NCBI RefSeq assembly: GCF_000970345.1
Contig: NZ_LAQU01000004.1
Coordinates: 124,001-188,000, forward strand
DNA: 64,000 nt
Direction: 5' to 3'
Source of the DNA: Robbsia andropogonis
GTDB taxonomy: Bacteria; Pseudomonadota; Gammaproteobacteria; Burkholderiales; Burkholderiaceae
Shown in pieces: positions 27,068 to 35,919 of this stretch. The number at the start of each line of letters is the position of its first letter. Position 1 is the first letter of the stretch. The notes under the pieces were generated by a model. The model ran no database searches and was not told the origin of the DNA. It saw only the letters and a list, made by a program, of their open reading frames with translations. The position numbers were made by a program, and so were the translations under genes.

Positions 27068-28732
27068 TCAGCTCGAAACTTGCAGGCCCGTACCGGTATC
27101 CAGGAACAACTTCTGCGTGGCGCCGTTGTTCGAGAAATCGAACATGTTCTCGATCGTGCCGGCTTTCGCATCGAAAGAGCCTTGACCAATACGTTGACCC
27201 GAAAGCCAGTTGTCCTCGATAAAGCGCAGCACGGACGTCTGGTCGGTCAGCGTGTGGTCGATGTAGTTGGACTTCGCATACGGCGAAACCACCAGTAGCG
27301 GCAGGCGCGGGCCATAGCCGCAACGGCCATTGACAGGCGAACCATTGACCCCGTTCAGTGGCGAGCCCGACCCGCAGGTTGACGTGCCGTTCAGCGAATC
27401 CAGCGTCGAGAACGACGGGTTCACGATTTGATACGCGTGGTCGTACCAACCGTCCGAGTCGTCGTAGGCCAGGATCACCGCCGTGCTGCTCCAGTCCGTT
27501 TGCTTTTGCAGGAAGTTGATGACCGTGGTCACGAATACCTGCTCATCCAGCGGGTCCGAGTTGCCGGCGTGGGCATCCTGGATCGCGGGGGCTTTCAGGA
27601 AACTGACCGACGGGAAGTTGCCCGCCGCCACGGCCGTGAAGAAGTCATCGGTGTCGTATTGGTGATTCGCGGCATCGGTATAACCGATCATCGCGGTCGA
27701 CGTCGGCCGTGCGTGCGTCGGGTTCGCGGTGGAGGCGTAGTATTGGAACGGCTCGTGGTGAGGCACGTAATCGCTCTTGTAGCCTCCCACCACCGACGAG
27801 TACGACGAGCGCTGGCACCCGGTCGTGCCGTTCGGATTCGTCTTCGTGCGGTCGAAGCCGCCCTCGAACCAGCCCCAGGTGATGTTGGATGCATTCAAAA
27901 CATCGCCGATGTTCTTGCCGCTCATTGACACGGTCGCGTTCGTCGTCGACGAGCAGGCATCCCCGGTTGGGTCCGGATCACCGATAACCGTATAACCGGC
28001 TTGTCCATCCGCCACCGTGTAGCCGGACGTCACAGACGCCGCCGCAGGCGTGGTGGAGGACGACAAAGCAGCCGTCGCGCCGTTCGTCTGACCCGAAATC
28101 AGGTTCAGCGCACCAGGGGTCGACGGGCCGAACTGGGTGTTGAACGAGTTGTCGTTCATCGCGAAATGCTGCGCGTAGTTCCACAGCCCGGTGACCGTGT
28201 TGCCATCGAAGTAACCCATCACCAGGCCGGTGGTGGCATAAGTGGCGGACCCGATCGCGCCGGCCCTGCCCGTGTACTTCGGGAACAGGTCCATTGCCAG
28301 ATTGTCGAATGCCTGCTGTTCCGGACCGTAGTTATGATTCATCGACGCCGTGTAGGCCTGCGACCGATCCAGGCGGAACGGGTTTGACGCGCCGGTACCG
28401 TTGGCCGTGTTCGTGTAGTTCGGGTTAGCGGTCAACAGCGACGCATTCGCCGTGTAGTTGTTCGCCGCAGGCGTGCCCGTCAACGCCGTGAACACCGGCT
28501 CGCCTTCTGGATTCGACGCATTCGGATACGTACCGAAATAGTGATCGTATGAGATGTTTTCGCCAAAGATCACCACAACGTGCTTGATCGGCGTCTTTGT
28601 CGCCAGCGCGTCTTGCGCGCTGAGACTCACGGTCGCAGGATGCCCATTCGAACCACCACAGGCGGCCAGAATGCCCGCCGCCATGGCGATAGAGAGTCCT
28701 GCCGCAATGGCAGTCGTTTTAATGCGTGGCAT
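27068..28732 (-). CDS. phosphoesterase-family lipoprotein (phospholipase C/acid phosphatase-like)
   Basis: 554 residues from the ATG at 28732, preceded by GAGGAAAA; the first residues form a lipoprotein signal (GILAACGGSNG). Core motifs of the phosphoesterase family are IKHVVVIFGENISYDHYFGTYP near the N-terminus, MNHNYGPEQQAFDN, VSFLKAPAIQDAHAGNSDPLDEQ and ILAYDDSDGWYDHAYQ, the last two likely contributing metal and catalytic residues. The long middle region is Asn/Thr/Ser-rich. The family includes phospholipase C and the acid phosphatase AcpA; substrate cannot be decided. It shares a transcript with the di-haem peroxidase. Confidence 0.88.
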   Translation of the reverse strand: MPRIKTTAIAAGLSIAMAAGILAACGGSNGHPATVSLSAQDALATKTPIKHVVVIFGENISYDHYFGTYPNASNPEGEPVFTALTGTPAANNYTANASLLTANPNYTNTANGTGASNPFRLDRSQAYTASMNHNYGPEQQAFDNLAMDLFPKYTGRAGAIGSATYATTGLVMGYFDGNTVTGLWNYAQHFAMNDNSFNTQFGPSTPGALNLISGQTNGATAALSSSTTPAAASVTSGYTVADGQAGYTVIGDPDPTGDACSSTTNATVSMSGKNIGDVLNASNITWGWFEGGFDRTKTNPNGTTGCQRSSYSSVVGGYKSDYVPHHEPFQYYASTANPTHARPTSTAMIGYTDAANHQYDTDDFFTAVAAGNFPSVSFLKAPAIQDAHAGNSDPLDEQVFVTTVINFLQKQTDWSSTAVILAYDDSDGWYDHAYQIVNPSFSTLDSLNGTSTCGSGSPLNGVNGSPVNGRCGYGPRLPLLVVSPYAKSNYIDHTLTDQTSVLRFIEDNWLSGQRIGQGSFDAKAGTIENMFDFSNNGATQKLFLDTGTGLQVSS

Positions 28733-29193
28733 GTTTTCCTCGGATTCCCGATGTCTGGAGAGCGTCTTGTGGGGAAATGCGCGGAAAGGGTATCGACAAT
28801 AAAAGGCCCCCTCATGACGAATTGCTGACGCAATCCTTTCTAACAATGCACATTGGCTGACAGTTGTGCGACGTTTATTCAAGAATCGTGCCCTTGAGTG
28901 AAAGGCTTCGGCAGGTATGGCGAAGGTTTTCTTACACTTCACCGACATCGGATAGCGAGAGAATCCCCTGACGCCGATGGTGTTTTCACTTATATCGTAG
29001 AATCACGATATGAACTTCGTGACTTAACGATATACGTCGCATCGCGTTGCGCTTCGGCCGCCTGCGTCCCCACGAGTGCAATGGAAAAAGTTGTAGGTCC
29101 GTCATTCTTTTTGCATCGGGCGGTGGCATCCGCGGGCTACAGCGCGGTGCCGAACCATGGCGATATCTTTCAAAGCGATTACATGACACCAAA
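28733..29193. other. divergent intergenic region with candidate operator repeats
   Basis: 460 bases between the phosphoesterase lipoprotein and the ArsR-type regulator. No protein gene is supported. The notable content is an AT-rich inverted repeat plus an extra half-site at 28992-29033. Confidence 0.4.
28992..29033. promoter_or_regulatory. candidate operator: ATATCGT / ACGATAT repeats
   Basis: ATATCGT (28992-28998), six-base spacer, ACGATAT (29005-29011), and a further ACGATAT at 29027-29033. The pattern suits a dimeric winged-helix repressor such as the ArsR-type protein encoded just downstream. It lies about 160 bases before that gene. Confidence 0.45.
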
Positions 29194-29604
29194 ATGGCGC
29201 GTTCCACGGTAATAACGAAAGGCATGACAAGAAAAGACAACGGTAGCGCCGCGAAGGCATCGGGCAATGGCAACTCGGTTGCACGACAGCACGCGGACGC
29301 AAACGATCCCGATCTCGAAGTGGTGCTGAAGGCGTTGAGTCATCCGTTGCGACGCCAGATTCTTGCGTGGCTCAAAGACCCGGGCCAGGAGTTTCCAGCG
29401 CAGACGCATGCGCGTGAACTCGGGGTCTGCGCAGGCCAAATCGACGCGCGTGCCGGGATCTCGCAGTCCACCGTCTCCGTGCATCTGGCCACGCTCGTTC
29501 GCGCCGGCCTGATTACGTCAACCCGCTTCGGGCAATGGCATTTCTTCCGCCGCGATGATGATGCGATAGCCGCCTTCAAACAGCGGCTCGACGATTTGAT
29601 CTGA
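29194..29604 (+). CDS. ArsR-family winged-helix transcriptional regulator
   Basis: 136 residues from the ATG at 29194; an ATG ten codons later (29224) is an equally good start. After a polar 35-residue start the winged-helix domain begins: VVLKALSHPLRRQILAWL, then GISQSTVSVHLATLVRAGLITSTRFGQWHFFRRD, the recognition helix and wing. No ArsR-type Cys-x-Cys metal site is present; single Cys in GVCAGQ only. It may sense a small molecule or oxidant. It is followed by an MFS exporter and an Old Yellow Enzyme on the same strand, an arrangement typical of detoxification loci. Confidence 0.88.
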   Translation: MARSTVITKGMTRKDNGSAAKASGNGNSVARQHADANDPDLEVVLKALSHPLRRQILAWLKDPGQEFPAQTHARELGVCAGQIDARAGISQSTVSVHLATLVRAGLITSTRFGQWHFFRRDDDAIAAFKQRLDDLI

Positions 29605-29666
29605 GCTGGCTGTCACAATCGCAACATCGCGTGGTTAGTCTGTTTCACTTTTTAGTGTTCCTTATC

Positions 29667-30836
29667 ATGCCAATTGCCTTATTTGTCCTTGCCCTTAGCG
29701 CCTTTGCGATCGGCACCACGGAATTCGTCATCATGGGCTTGCTGCCTGACGTCTCGCGCAGCCTCGATATCTCGATTCCCAGCGCCGGATGGCTCATCAG
29801 CGGATATGCGCTGGGCGTTGCCATCGGCGCGCCGATCATGGCGCTGCTTACCGCCCGGCTAGCTCGGAAGCGCGCGTTGCTGATGCTGATGGGCATCTTC
29901 ATCATAGGCAATGTTCTGTGCGCGGTCGCCCCCGACTATGGTTTCCTCATGATCGCGCGCGTGATCACGTCGCTCTGCCATGGCGCGTTCTTTGGCATTG
30001 GCTCCGTGGCCGCAGCGAACCTGGTGGCACCCAACCGTCGCGCACAAGCAGTATCGTTGATGTTCACCGGGCTGACCCTGGCCAACGTGCTGGGCGTGCC
30101 GCTTGGTACCGGACTGGGTCAAGCAGCCGGATGGCGTTCGCCATTTTGGGCCGTTGCCGTCATCGGCGTGATGTCACTCCTTGGTTTGTGGCGCGTGTTG
30201 CCGGTCAACAAGAACGAACCTCGTATCGATCTGCTTTCCGAGATAGGTGGGCTCAAGAGCATTGGCGTGCATTGCGCATTGCTGACCACCACGCTGTTTT
30301 CGGCCGCGATGTTCGCGCTGTTCACGTATATCGCGCCGATGTTGGAGCAGATCACGCATGTATCACCGCGGACGGTGACATGGACCTTGTTCGTGATCGG
30401 TATCGGCCTGACGGTTGGAAACTACATCGGCGGCCGCATGGCGGATGCGTCACTGGGACGCACGTTGATCCTGGCCTTCATTGGCATGGTGTTGACCAGC
30501 GTCGCGTTCTTCTGGACCAGTGTCGGGATGGTGGGGGCGATCATCACGCTGGCCCTATGGGGCATTGTCACGTTCGGCGCGGTGCCGGCGCTGCAGATCA
30601 ATGTGATGACATTCGGCAAGGATGCGCCCAACCTGATCGCCACGCTGAACATCGGCGCGTTCAATATCGGGAATGCGTTAGGGGCGTGGGTTGGTGGGAC
30701 CGTCATCGCGCGAACACATGAATTGCACTATGTACCTATTGCAGCCGCGGGGCTCGCCATTTGCGCATTGCTGGCGACATTGCAGTCACTGCGGATTGCA
30801 CGATCCACGGGCCTCGCCGTAGCAACAGGCGCGTGA
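29667..30836 (+). CDS. MFS efflux transporter (AraJ/YdhP-like)
   Basis: 389 residues from the ATG at 29667; an in-frame GTG at 29631 would add twelve. Twelve hydrophobic helices begin at once with IALFVLALSAFAIGTTEFVIMGLLPDV, the hallmark of the drug:H+ antiporter DHA1 subgroup containing AraJ, YdhP and PbuE. The helix 2-3 loop reads ARLARKRALL and helix 5 has GVPLGTGLGQAAGWRSPFWAV, matching antiporter motif C. It probably exports a toxic small molecule under control of the adjacent ArsR-type regulator. Confidence 0.88.
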   Translation: MPIALFVLALSAFAIGTTEFVIMGLLPDVSRSLDISIPSAGWLISGYALGVAIGAPIMALLTARLARKRALLMLMGIFIIGNVLCAVAPDYGFLMIARVITSLCHGAFFGIGSVAAANLVAPNRRAQAVSLMFTGLTLANVLGVPLGTGLGQAAGWRSPFWAVAVIGVMSLLGLWRVLPVNKNEPRIDLLSEIGGLKSIGVHCALLTTTLFSAAMFALFTYIAPMLEQITHVSPRTVTWTLFVIGIGLTVGNYIGGRMADASLGRTLILAFIGMVLTSVAFFWTSVGMVGAIITLALWGIVTFGAVPALQINVMTFGKDAPNLIATLNIGAFNIGNALGAWVGGTVIARTHELHYVPIAAAGLAICALLATLQSLRIARSTGLAVATGA

Positions 30837-30967
30837 ATTAGATTGAAATGCGGCAATAGGCGTGGCGTATGCCTTGCTTGCTTGCTTGAAAAGTATTCCC
30901 TTGTGGCATGTGACGCGGTGTCTATTGGCACCGTATGTCTTTTAAGTTTTCCCTAAAGGAGTGTGCA

Positions 30968-32020
30968 ATGACATCGTTATTCGATCCGATTCAAGTAGGT
31001 GCACTGTCCCTGCCGAACCGCGTTTTCATGGCGCCATTGACGCGTTCGCGCGCAGGCGACAGCCGCGTGCCGAATGCCTTGATGGCCGAGTACTATGCGC
31101 AGCGTGCGTCGGCGGGGATGATCCTCACTGAAGCGACCTCCATCAGTCCGCAGGGTGTCGGATATGCCGGCACCCCTGGCATCTGGAACAATGACCAAGT
31201 GGGCGGTTGGCGTCAGGTGACCGACGCCGTGCATGCGAAGGGCGGACATATCCTGATGCAGCTCTGGCACGTCGGCCGCATTTCGCATTCCCGCTTCTTG
31301 AATGGCGCGTTGCCGGTAGCACCGAGCCCGATTGCGGCGGGCGGACACGTGAGCCTGGTGCGTCCAATCACCGCGTTCGAAACGCCGCGCCCACTGGATG
31401 CGTCGGAATTGCCGGGGATCGTCGCCGATTACCGGCGCGCTGCGGAAAATGCCAAGGCGGCCGGCTTCGACGGCGTGGAAGTGCACGGCGCCAACGGCTA
31501 TCTGCTTGATCAGTTCCTGCAAGACAGCACGAACCAGCGGGATGACGATTATGGTGGCTCGGTTGAAAACCGCGCACGTTTGGCATTGGAAGTGACCGAC
31601 GCCTGTATCGATGTCTGGGGGGCGGATCGTGTGGGGATGCATTTGTCGCCGCGCGGCGATATGCACACGATGGGCGATAGTGATCCCCTGGCAGTGTTTT
31701 CGTATCTGGCCACCGAACTGGGCAAGCGTCGTATCGCGTTTATCGCCGCCCGCGAATCACTGGGTGAAAAACGTATCGGACCTGCGCTGAAGAAAGCGTT
31801 CGGCGGTGTGTATGTGTCGAATGAAAAGTTCAACCGGGATACGGCGCAGCAGGTAATTGATGCAGGTGACGCAGATGCGGTCGCGTTCGGCGTGCCCTTT
31901 ATCGCGAATCCGGATCTGCCCGCGCGGCTGAAAGCCGGTGCCCCGCAGAATGAAGCACGGCCGGATCTGTTCTACACGTCAGGCGCTGAGGGCTATACGG
32001 ATTACCCGGCACTCGCATAA
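30968..32020 (+). CDS. nemA: Old Yellow Enzyme / N-ethylmaleimide reductase
   Basis: 350 residues from the ATG at 30968, preceded by AAAGGAG. FMN-binding beta/alpha-barrel features: LPNRVFMAPLTRSRAG, GGHILMQLWHVGRISH, FDGVEVHGANGYLLDQFLQ (the H-x-A-N pair that contacts the substrate) and FGVPFIANPDLPARL. These flavin enzymes reduce activated alkenes, nitro compounds and quinones with NADPH. The clustering with an ArsR-like regulator and a DHA1 exporter fits an electrophile-response unit, analogous in purpose to nemRA but with a different regulator family. Confidence 0.93.
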   Translation: MTSLFDPIQVGALSLPNRVFMAPLTRSRAGDSRVPNALMAEYYAQRASAGMILTEATSISPQGVGYAGTPGIWNNDQVGGWRQVTDAVHAKGGHILMQLWHVGRISHSRFLNGALPVAPSPIAAGGHVSLVRPITAFETPRPLDASELPGIVADYRRAAENAKAAGFDGVEVHGANGYLLDQFLQDSTNQRDDDYGGSVENRARLALEVTDACIDVWGADRVGMHLSPRGDMHTMGDSDPLAVFSYLATELGKRRIAFIAARESLGEKRIGPALKKAFGGVYVSNEKFNRDTAQQVIDAGDADAVAFGVPFIANPDLPARLKAGAPQNEARPDLFYTSGAEGYTDYPALA

Positions 32021-32331
32021 GGAGGGTCGACCAAGAAACGTTGATACGTGCCGACCGGCTTTACGTTCGGCACGCCACCCTGCTCCGACTTCTGAGCGGA
32101 GCAAGCAGCGGCGCAGGGTCAGCCCGATGATGCGCCGACGCCCTTTAGTAACCGCGATTGGGGCAATGCCACTGCAGCTCGTCGGCGTAAGCTAAGACGC
32201 GATGACACGTGATAACCCACCAGCATGACAACGCAAGCCCCGATTCTTCACGGGGCGCAATTCATTCAACCGTATAAAGCGACAACCCCTGATGCCTTCG
32301 CCAGGGCATACCAGGCAGCCTCGATACATGG
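32021..32331. other. intergenic stretch before the rebB remnant
   Basis: About 310 bases. Two short hairpins follow nemA (GTGCCGA/TCGGCAC and GCTCCG/CGGAGC) and could end its transcript, though neither has a U tract. The remainder probably includes the eroded 5' part of the rebB pseudogene, no longer recognisable. Confidence 0.35.
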
Positions 32332-32552
32332 TCGATATATCAAACGATGGCGCATTCGACCGGCATCCTCTTCGAGAACGCTGTATCGGCGCAGCAACAA
32401 CAAGACACCTTGACGCAGGCAGCGTCGAATAGGAGGGTGATGCAGATATATAGTATGGACATGATGGCAGGCGCGGCTGGAACGGAGAAGGTATCGCAGG
32501 GAGGATCGCGGACAACCTCACGAGCATGCTTGCTACCTTGCAAGCGTTTTAA
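32332..32552 (+). pseudogene. truncated, frameshifted rebB paralogue
   Basis: Translation from 32332 reads SIYQTMAHSTGILFENAV and continues with SAQQQQDTL and VMQIYS, near-identical to residues 33-90 of the intact rebB 250 bases downstream. The first 30 codons are missing. At about 32499 a one-base deletion shifts the frame after SQGG; reading on in the shifted frame gives IADNLTSMLATLQAF and a TAA at 32550-32552, matching the end of the intact gene. So this is a tandem duplicate of rebB broken at two places. It shows that the locus once held at least two RebB-type R-body subunits. Confidence 0.85.
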
Positions 32553-32602
32553 AACCGTTAATGCGCCGCGTGCGCTAAACATTCCGCGATAGGAGAAACA
32601 AG

Positions 32603-32932
32603 ATGACTTTTCCGACTTCCGTCAATAACCAGATTACCGATGCCGTCACGCAGTCGAATGTAAAGGTCGTGGGTGAGGCCCCGGCCATGGCGCTGGGATC
32701 GGTCTACGAGACGATGGCGCACTCCAGCGGTATTCTGTTCCAGAATGCGGTGTCTGCACAGCAACAGCAAAACACGCTGGCCCAGGCGGCCGACAATCAA
32801 GGTGTGATGCAAATCTATAGCGAGAACACCATGGCCGGGGCCGCAGCCACCGAGAAAGTCTCCCAGGGTGGCATTGCCGATAACCTGACCAGTCTGCTGA
32901 CGGTATTACGCAGCCTCCCGCCAGACCAGTAA
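32603..32932 (+). CDS. rebB: RebB-family R-body protein
   Basis: 109 residues with AGGAG before the ATG. The start reads NNQITDAVTQSNVKVVGEAPAMALGSVYETMA, the hallmark of RebB/RebA-type R-body subunits, followed by a Gln/Ala-rich helix. In Caedibacter, RebA and RebB polymerise into a coiled ribbon that springs open on pH change. Free-living proteobacteria also carry reb genes of mostly unknown role, and in Azorhizobium they make R-bodies that harm the host. No other intact reb gene or regulator is visible here, so partners would have to be elsewhere. It lies between a degraded duplicate and a degraded transporter. Confidence 0.88.
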   Translation: MTFPTSVNNQITDAVTQSNVKVVGEAPAMALGSVYETMAHSSGILFQNAVSAQQQQNTLAQAADNQGVMQIYSENTMAGAAATEKVSQGGIADNLTSLLTVLRSLPPDQ

Positions 32933-33076
32933 CCGAACGCGGTCGTGACTTGAATGTGAACCGCGCGCTTGGCATTAGATACGGCACTTTTTCGGTATAA
33001 AGCCCAGCATATGACCAACGTGCGTTACCACCGGACAGAACGATCATCGATCGCATGAACTGTCGTCTTCCCTTAT

Positions 33077-34272
33077 CTATCGCATCAATCCGACAAGCGC
33101 GCCCGAACCAATTGCAAATGTGCCGCTAATAACAAAAAGCGTTGGCAGCGATACGACACTTATTGCACTTGATCCAATCAAAGGTCCAATAACCAATGCA
33201 GCAAGCTGTGCACTACGTGCAGTCGCGCTAATCGTACCCAGCGCCTGTGGCGGCGATGCGGTTTGCATCACGACGCCGAACGTCACATCTCGGTGATACC
33301 AAAACACGCGCCGTTTGCCAGCCAGATGATAAAGAGCGCCTCTTTCCCTAACGGAGCGCCAGCAAGCGCAGCTGCTCCCGGTAGCAATACCGTCACGCCA
33401 AAACCGATCAGGCCGGCCGTGGAAACGCATGTCATGTTCCAGGTAGCCAAGATTCGCCTAAATAACAGTGCTCCAATAATCCCCCCGGCTGCTGTACAGC
33501 TGACGATCTCGCCAAATGTCGACGCGGCAAATCCCTGCGCCCGGAGAAATAACGCGAGCATCGGATCGTATAAACCTAGTGTCAACGTTTGAACAAGCGA
33601 TGCAATAAAGGCGTTTCTGAATTCGCGATGCCGCGCGAGAAAATTCCAAAGATCAAGGACACGAGGTTGCGTGCGTTTTACCGTGTTGTCGTCGGCGGAC
33701 AGGCCGACATGCGCTAATAGCAACAGGAGCATGACCCCAAATAAAGCGAGCGTTGCGGAGAAAGCAAATCCTAGCAGGGGAACGTGAAGACCGGCGATGA
33801 CAGCAGCAAGTAATGGTGCCATGATCTTGATACCTTGATCGATAAGCGTCATCCAACGCGCGTTATCCACAAACTGCCCGGGAGTCAGCATCATCCGAAT
33901 AAGCACCTGCTCTGCCGGCATGGCTCCCAAATTGCTTAGCCCTTTCAATAACACAAAGAAAACAAAAATCCAGGCATTGGGCGCAAGCAGCAAACAAAGC
34001 GATGTGATGCTCCTGGCTAAATAGCTGTAGCGCAAAAAGATCAAGGGTGGATGCCTGTCTGCAAGACGTCCGAAGAACGGGCCGAGCAGCAGGCCAGGCA
34101 AACCATAAAGTGCGGAGGCAATGCCGATCGTCGTTGCCTCCGCGTGCCAAAAGTAGGTTAACGCTGAAAATATCAACGTGAAATCAACCCGAAGTATGAC
34201 GGAACTATTGGCGCGAGCGAGGAGCAGGTAACGATATCCTCGCGGCCAGGCGAGCGGTGACGGTTCTTTCAT
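33077..34272 (-). pseudogene. MFS transporter broken by a frameshift
   Basis: The 5' part (34272 down to about 33283) encodes 329 residues with nine or ten membrane helices and an MFS loop GPFFGRLADRHPPLIFLRYS, then stops right after GACFGITEM. The neighbouring frame continues without a break in homology as TFGVVMQTASPPQALGTISATARS to the stop at 33077. A one-base loss (or two-base gain) near 33284-33292 accounts for it. Joined, the protein would be about 398 residues. The ATG overlaps the stop of the carbamoyltransferase fragment (ATGA), so it was the next gene in the same operon and was possibly the exporter for its product. A sequencing error is an alternative to true decay. Confidence 0.8.
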
Positions 34273-34664
34273 CTGAATTGCTGGAACCGATGCGCATCTC
34301 GTACGTATATTTCACCGTCGATCACAAACCCGTCGAGGCCTACCTCCTCAGCATACGCAACGAGATCCGTAGTCCGGTTAATAAACCCTTTCCCGTTGAA
34401 ATTCAAAGACGTGTTACAGAGTACGCCAACACCCGTTTCTAGTTTGAAGCTTTGGAGTAATTTGTGCAGTTTGCCGTTGTCGACTTGGCTTACTGTTTGC
34501 ACGCGAGACGATCCGTCCACGTGCGTTATCGCACGTAGTCCTTTATTCCGTACAGTTGTGAAATAAAGCATCCCGCGCCTGTAGGCTTGTATTTCTTTGG
34601 AATACACCACTCGCAGTGGCACTATGCGGCAAGCTACGCCAAAGATATTTATTTTGATCGCTGG
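34269..34664 (-). pseudogene. carbamoyltransferase (NodU/CmcH family), C-terminal remnant
   Basis: The open frame begins after a stop near 34665. Recognisable sequence starts about 34620 and runs to 34269: IQAYRRGMLYFTTVRNKGLR, AITHVDGSSRVQTV, LLQSFKLETGVGVLCNTSLN and a TDLVAYAEE segment. These are the last 115 or so residues of O-carbamoyltransferases (YrdC-like catalytic domain end), which normally reach 550-600 residues; the N-terminal kinase-like domain is missing. The family carbamoylates sugars and natural products (NodU, TobZ, CmcH). The truncation falls exactly against the end of the pip gene, marking a deletion or recombination junction. Confidence 0.8.
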
Positions 34665-34670
34665 GTGCTG

Positions 34671-35672
34671 TCATCTTCCCCCACCGATCGCCCGCCCTAA
34701 CGCATCGGCCCCGTCGTGCAACGCCGCGGCGATTCCCGGCTCGAACGTCCAATGTCCTGACGCATCGATCATCCGTAATTGCGAAGACGGCCACGCGGCG
34801 TGCAGGGCCACCGCCTGATCGGCGGGGCACACCATATCGAAGCGGCCATGCACGATGATGCAGGGGTGATCCTGCAACGCGTGCACGCGTGAAAGAAAAT
34901 CCGGCGCGGGCAGTTCATGCGCCATGTAATGATGCTCGAGCAATGCCATCGACACCGCACGCTGCTCGGCTTCTCGCGAACTGCCCTCCTCCACGGGCGC
35001 GGCCGGTGCTGGCTTCGGCTTCACGCTTCCCACCGACGACAGCTTGGCCTCGAACCCGGACCACGCCTTGGCGAGCGCAACGCCGGCCGCGTCGAAGCGC
35101 GATAGCGGCGCCGCGGCATATTCGAGAATCTGGTCGCGATTCCGAGGCCGCCGCCCGTCCGCGCGTTCGATCGCATCGAGGAATCGATCGTGCGCCTCCG
35201 GAAACACGCGCCGCACATCCCACAGGAACCAATCGATATCCTCACGCCGCGCCAGGAAGATGCCGCGCAGCAGGAAGCCGGTACACCGCTCGGGATGCGC
35301 GATGCCGTAAGCCAACGCCAGCGTCGTACCCCAGGAACCGCCAAACAGCGCCCATCTTTCAATACCCAGCGCGGTCCGCAATGCCTCGATATCACCGACC
35401 AGATCGCTCAGTCCGTTGTGTTCGGTCTTGCCGAATGGCGTCGACCGACCACAGCCGCGCTGGTCAAACAACACCACGCGCCATTTCAGCGGGTCGAAAA
35501 ACTGCGCCCACGACGGATTCAACGCACCACCCGGCCCGCCATGAACGATCAATGCCACAGGTGCATCGGGGCGGCCATGGGCACGCCAATAGATGGCGTG
35601 CCCATGACCTACCGGCAATTGACCATCGGCGAAATGGGGGAAGGTGACATCGTCGTTTGCAGCAGTCGTCAT
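34671..35672 (-). CDS. pip: proline iminopeptidase
   Basis: 333 residues. Alpha/beta hydrolase motifs in the family's typical form: HGGPGGALNPS (oxyanion hole), LFDQRGCGRSTPFG, FGGSWGTTLALAYG (nucleophile Ser), VHGRFDMVCP (Asp) and DASGHWTFEPG (His). The enzyme removes N-terminal proline from peptides in the cytoplasm. An insert of about 25 residues (SSVGSVKPKPAPAAPVEEGSS) in the cap domain is unusual. The gene is followed directly by the degraded carbamoyltransferase remnant on the same strand, which marks where conserved DNA meets the decayed island. Confidence 0.93.
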   Translation of the reverse strand: MTTAANDDVTFPHFADGQLPVGHGHAIYWRAHGRPDAPVALIVHGGPGGALNPSWAQFFDPLKWRVVLFDQRGCGRSTPFGKTEHNGLSDLVGDIEALRTALGIERWALFGGSWGTTLALAYGIAHPERCTGFLLRGIFLARREDIDWFLWDVRRVFPEAHDRFLDAIERADGRRPRNRDQILEYAAAPLSRFDAAGVALAKAWSGFEAKLSSVGSVKPKPAPAAPVEEGSSREAEQRAVSMALLEHHYMAHELPAPDFLSRVHALQDHPCIIVHGRFDMVCPADQAVALHAAWPSSQLRMIDASGHWTFEPGIAAALHDGADALGRAIGGGR

Positions 35673-35919
35673 GGGCTATCCGGCATCGAGGTATCAACAG
35701 GTACCGCAACGATCGCCAAACCCGGCCAAACCAACTCATCGCCAGCGCGTGTCTCCGGCGCGATCGTCATTCACCCGTCAGTCTACCGTTAGCCGCGCAT
35801 CCGCGCCGGATGCTGGCGTCGCACCAAAAGGCCAGCAAAACCCTGGCCTGCCGGAACGGCAAGCCGCGACCTGGTACACCCACGCGTCACGCGGAGATCG
35901 TCCACACAGCGGCGACCTT

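Noticed and set aside
30876-30887. CTTG tandem repeats before nemA as a phase-variable tract
   Set aside because: Only three repeat units outside any coding frame; too short to support slippage control.
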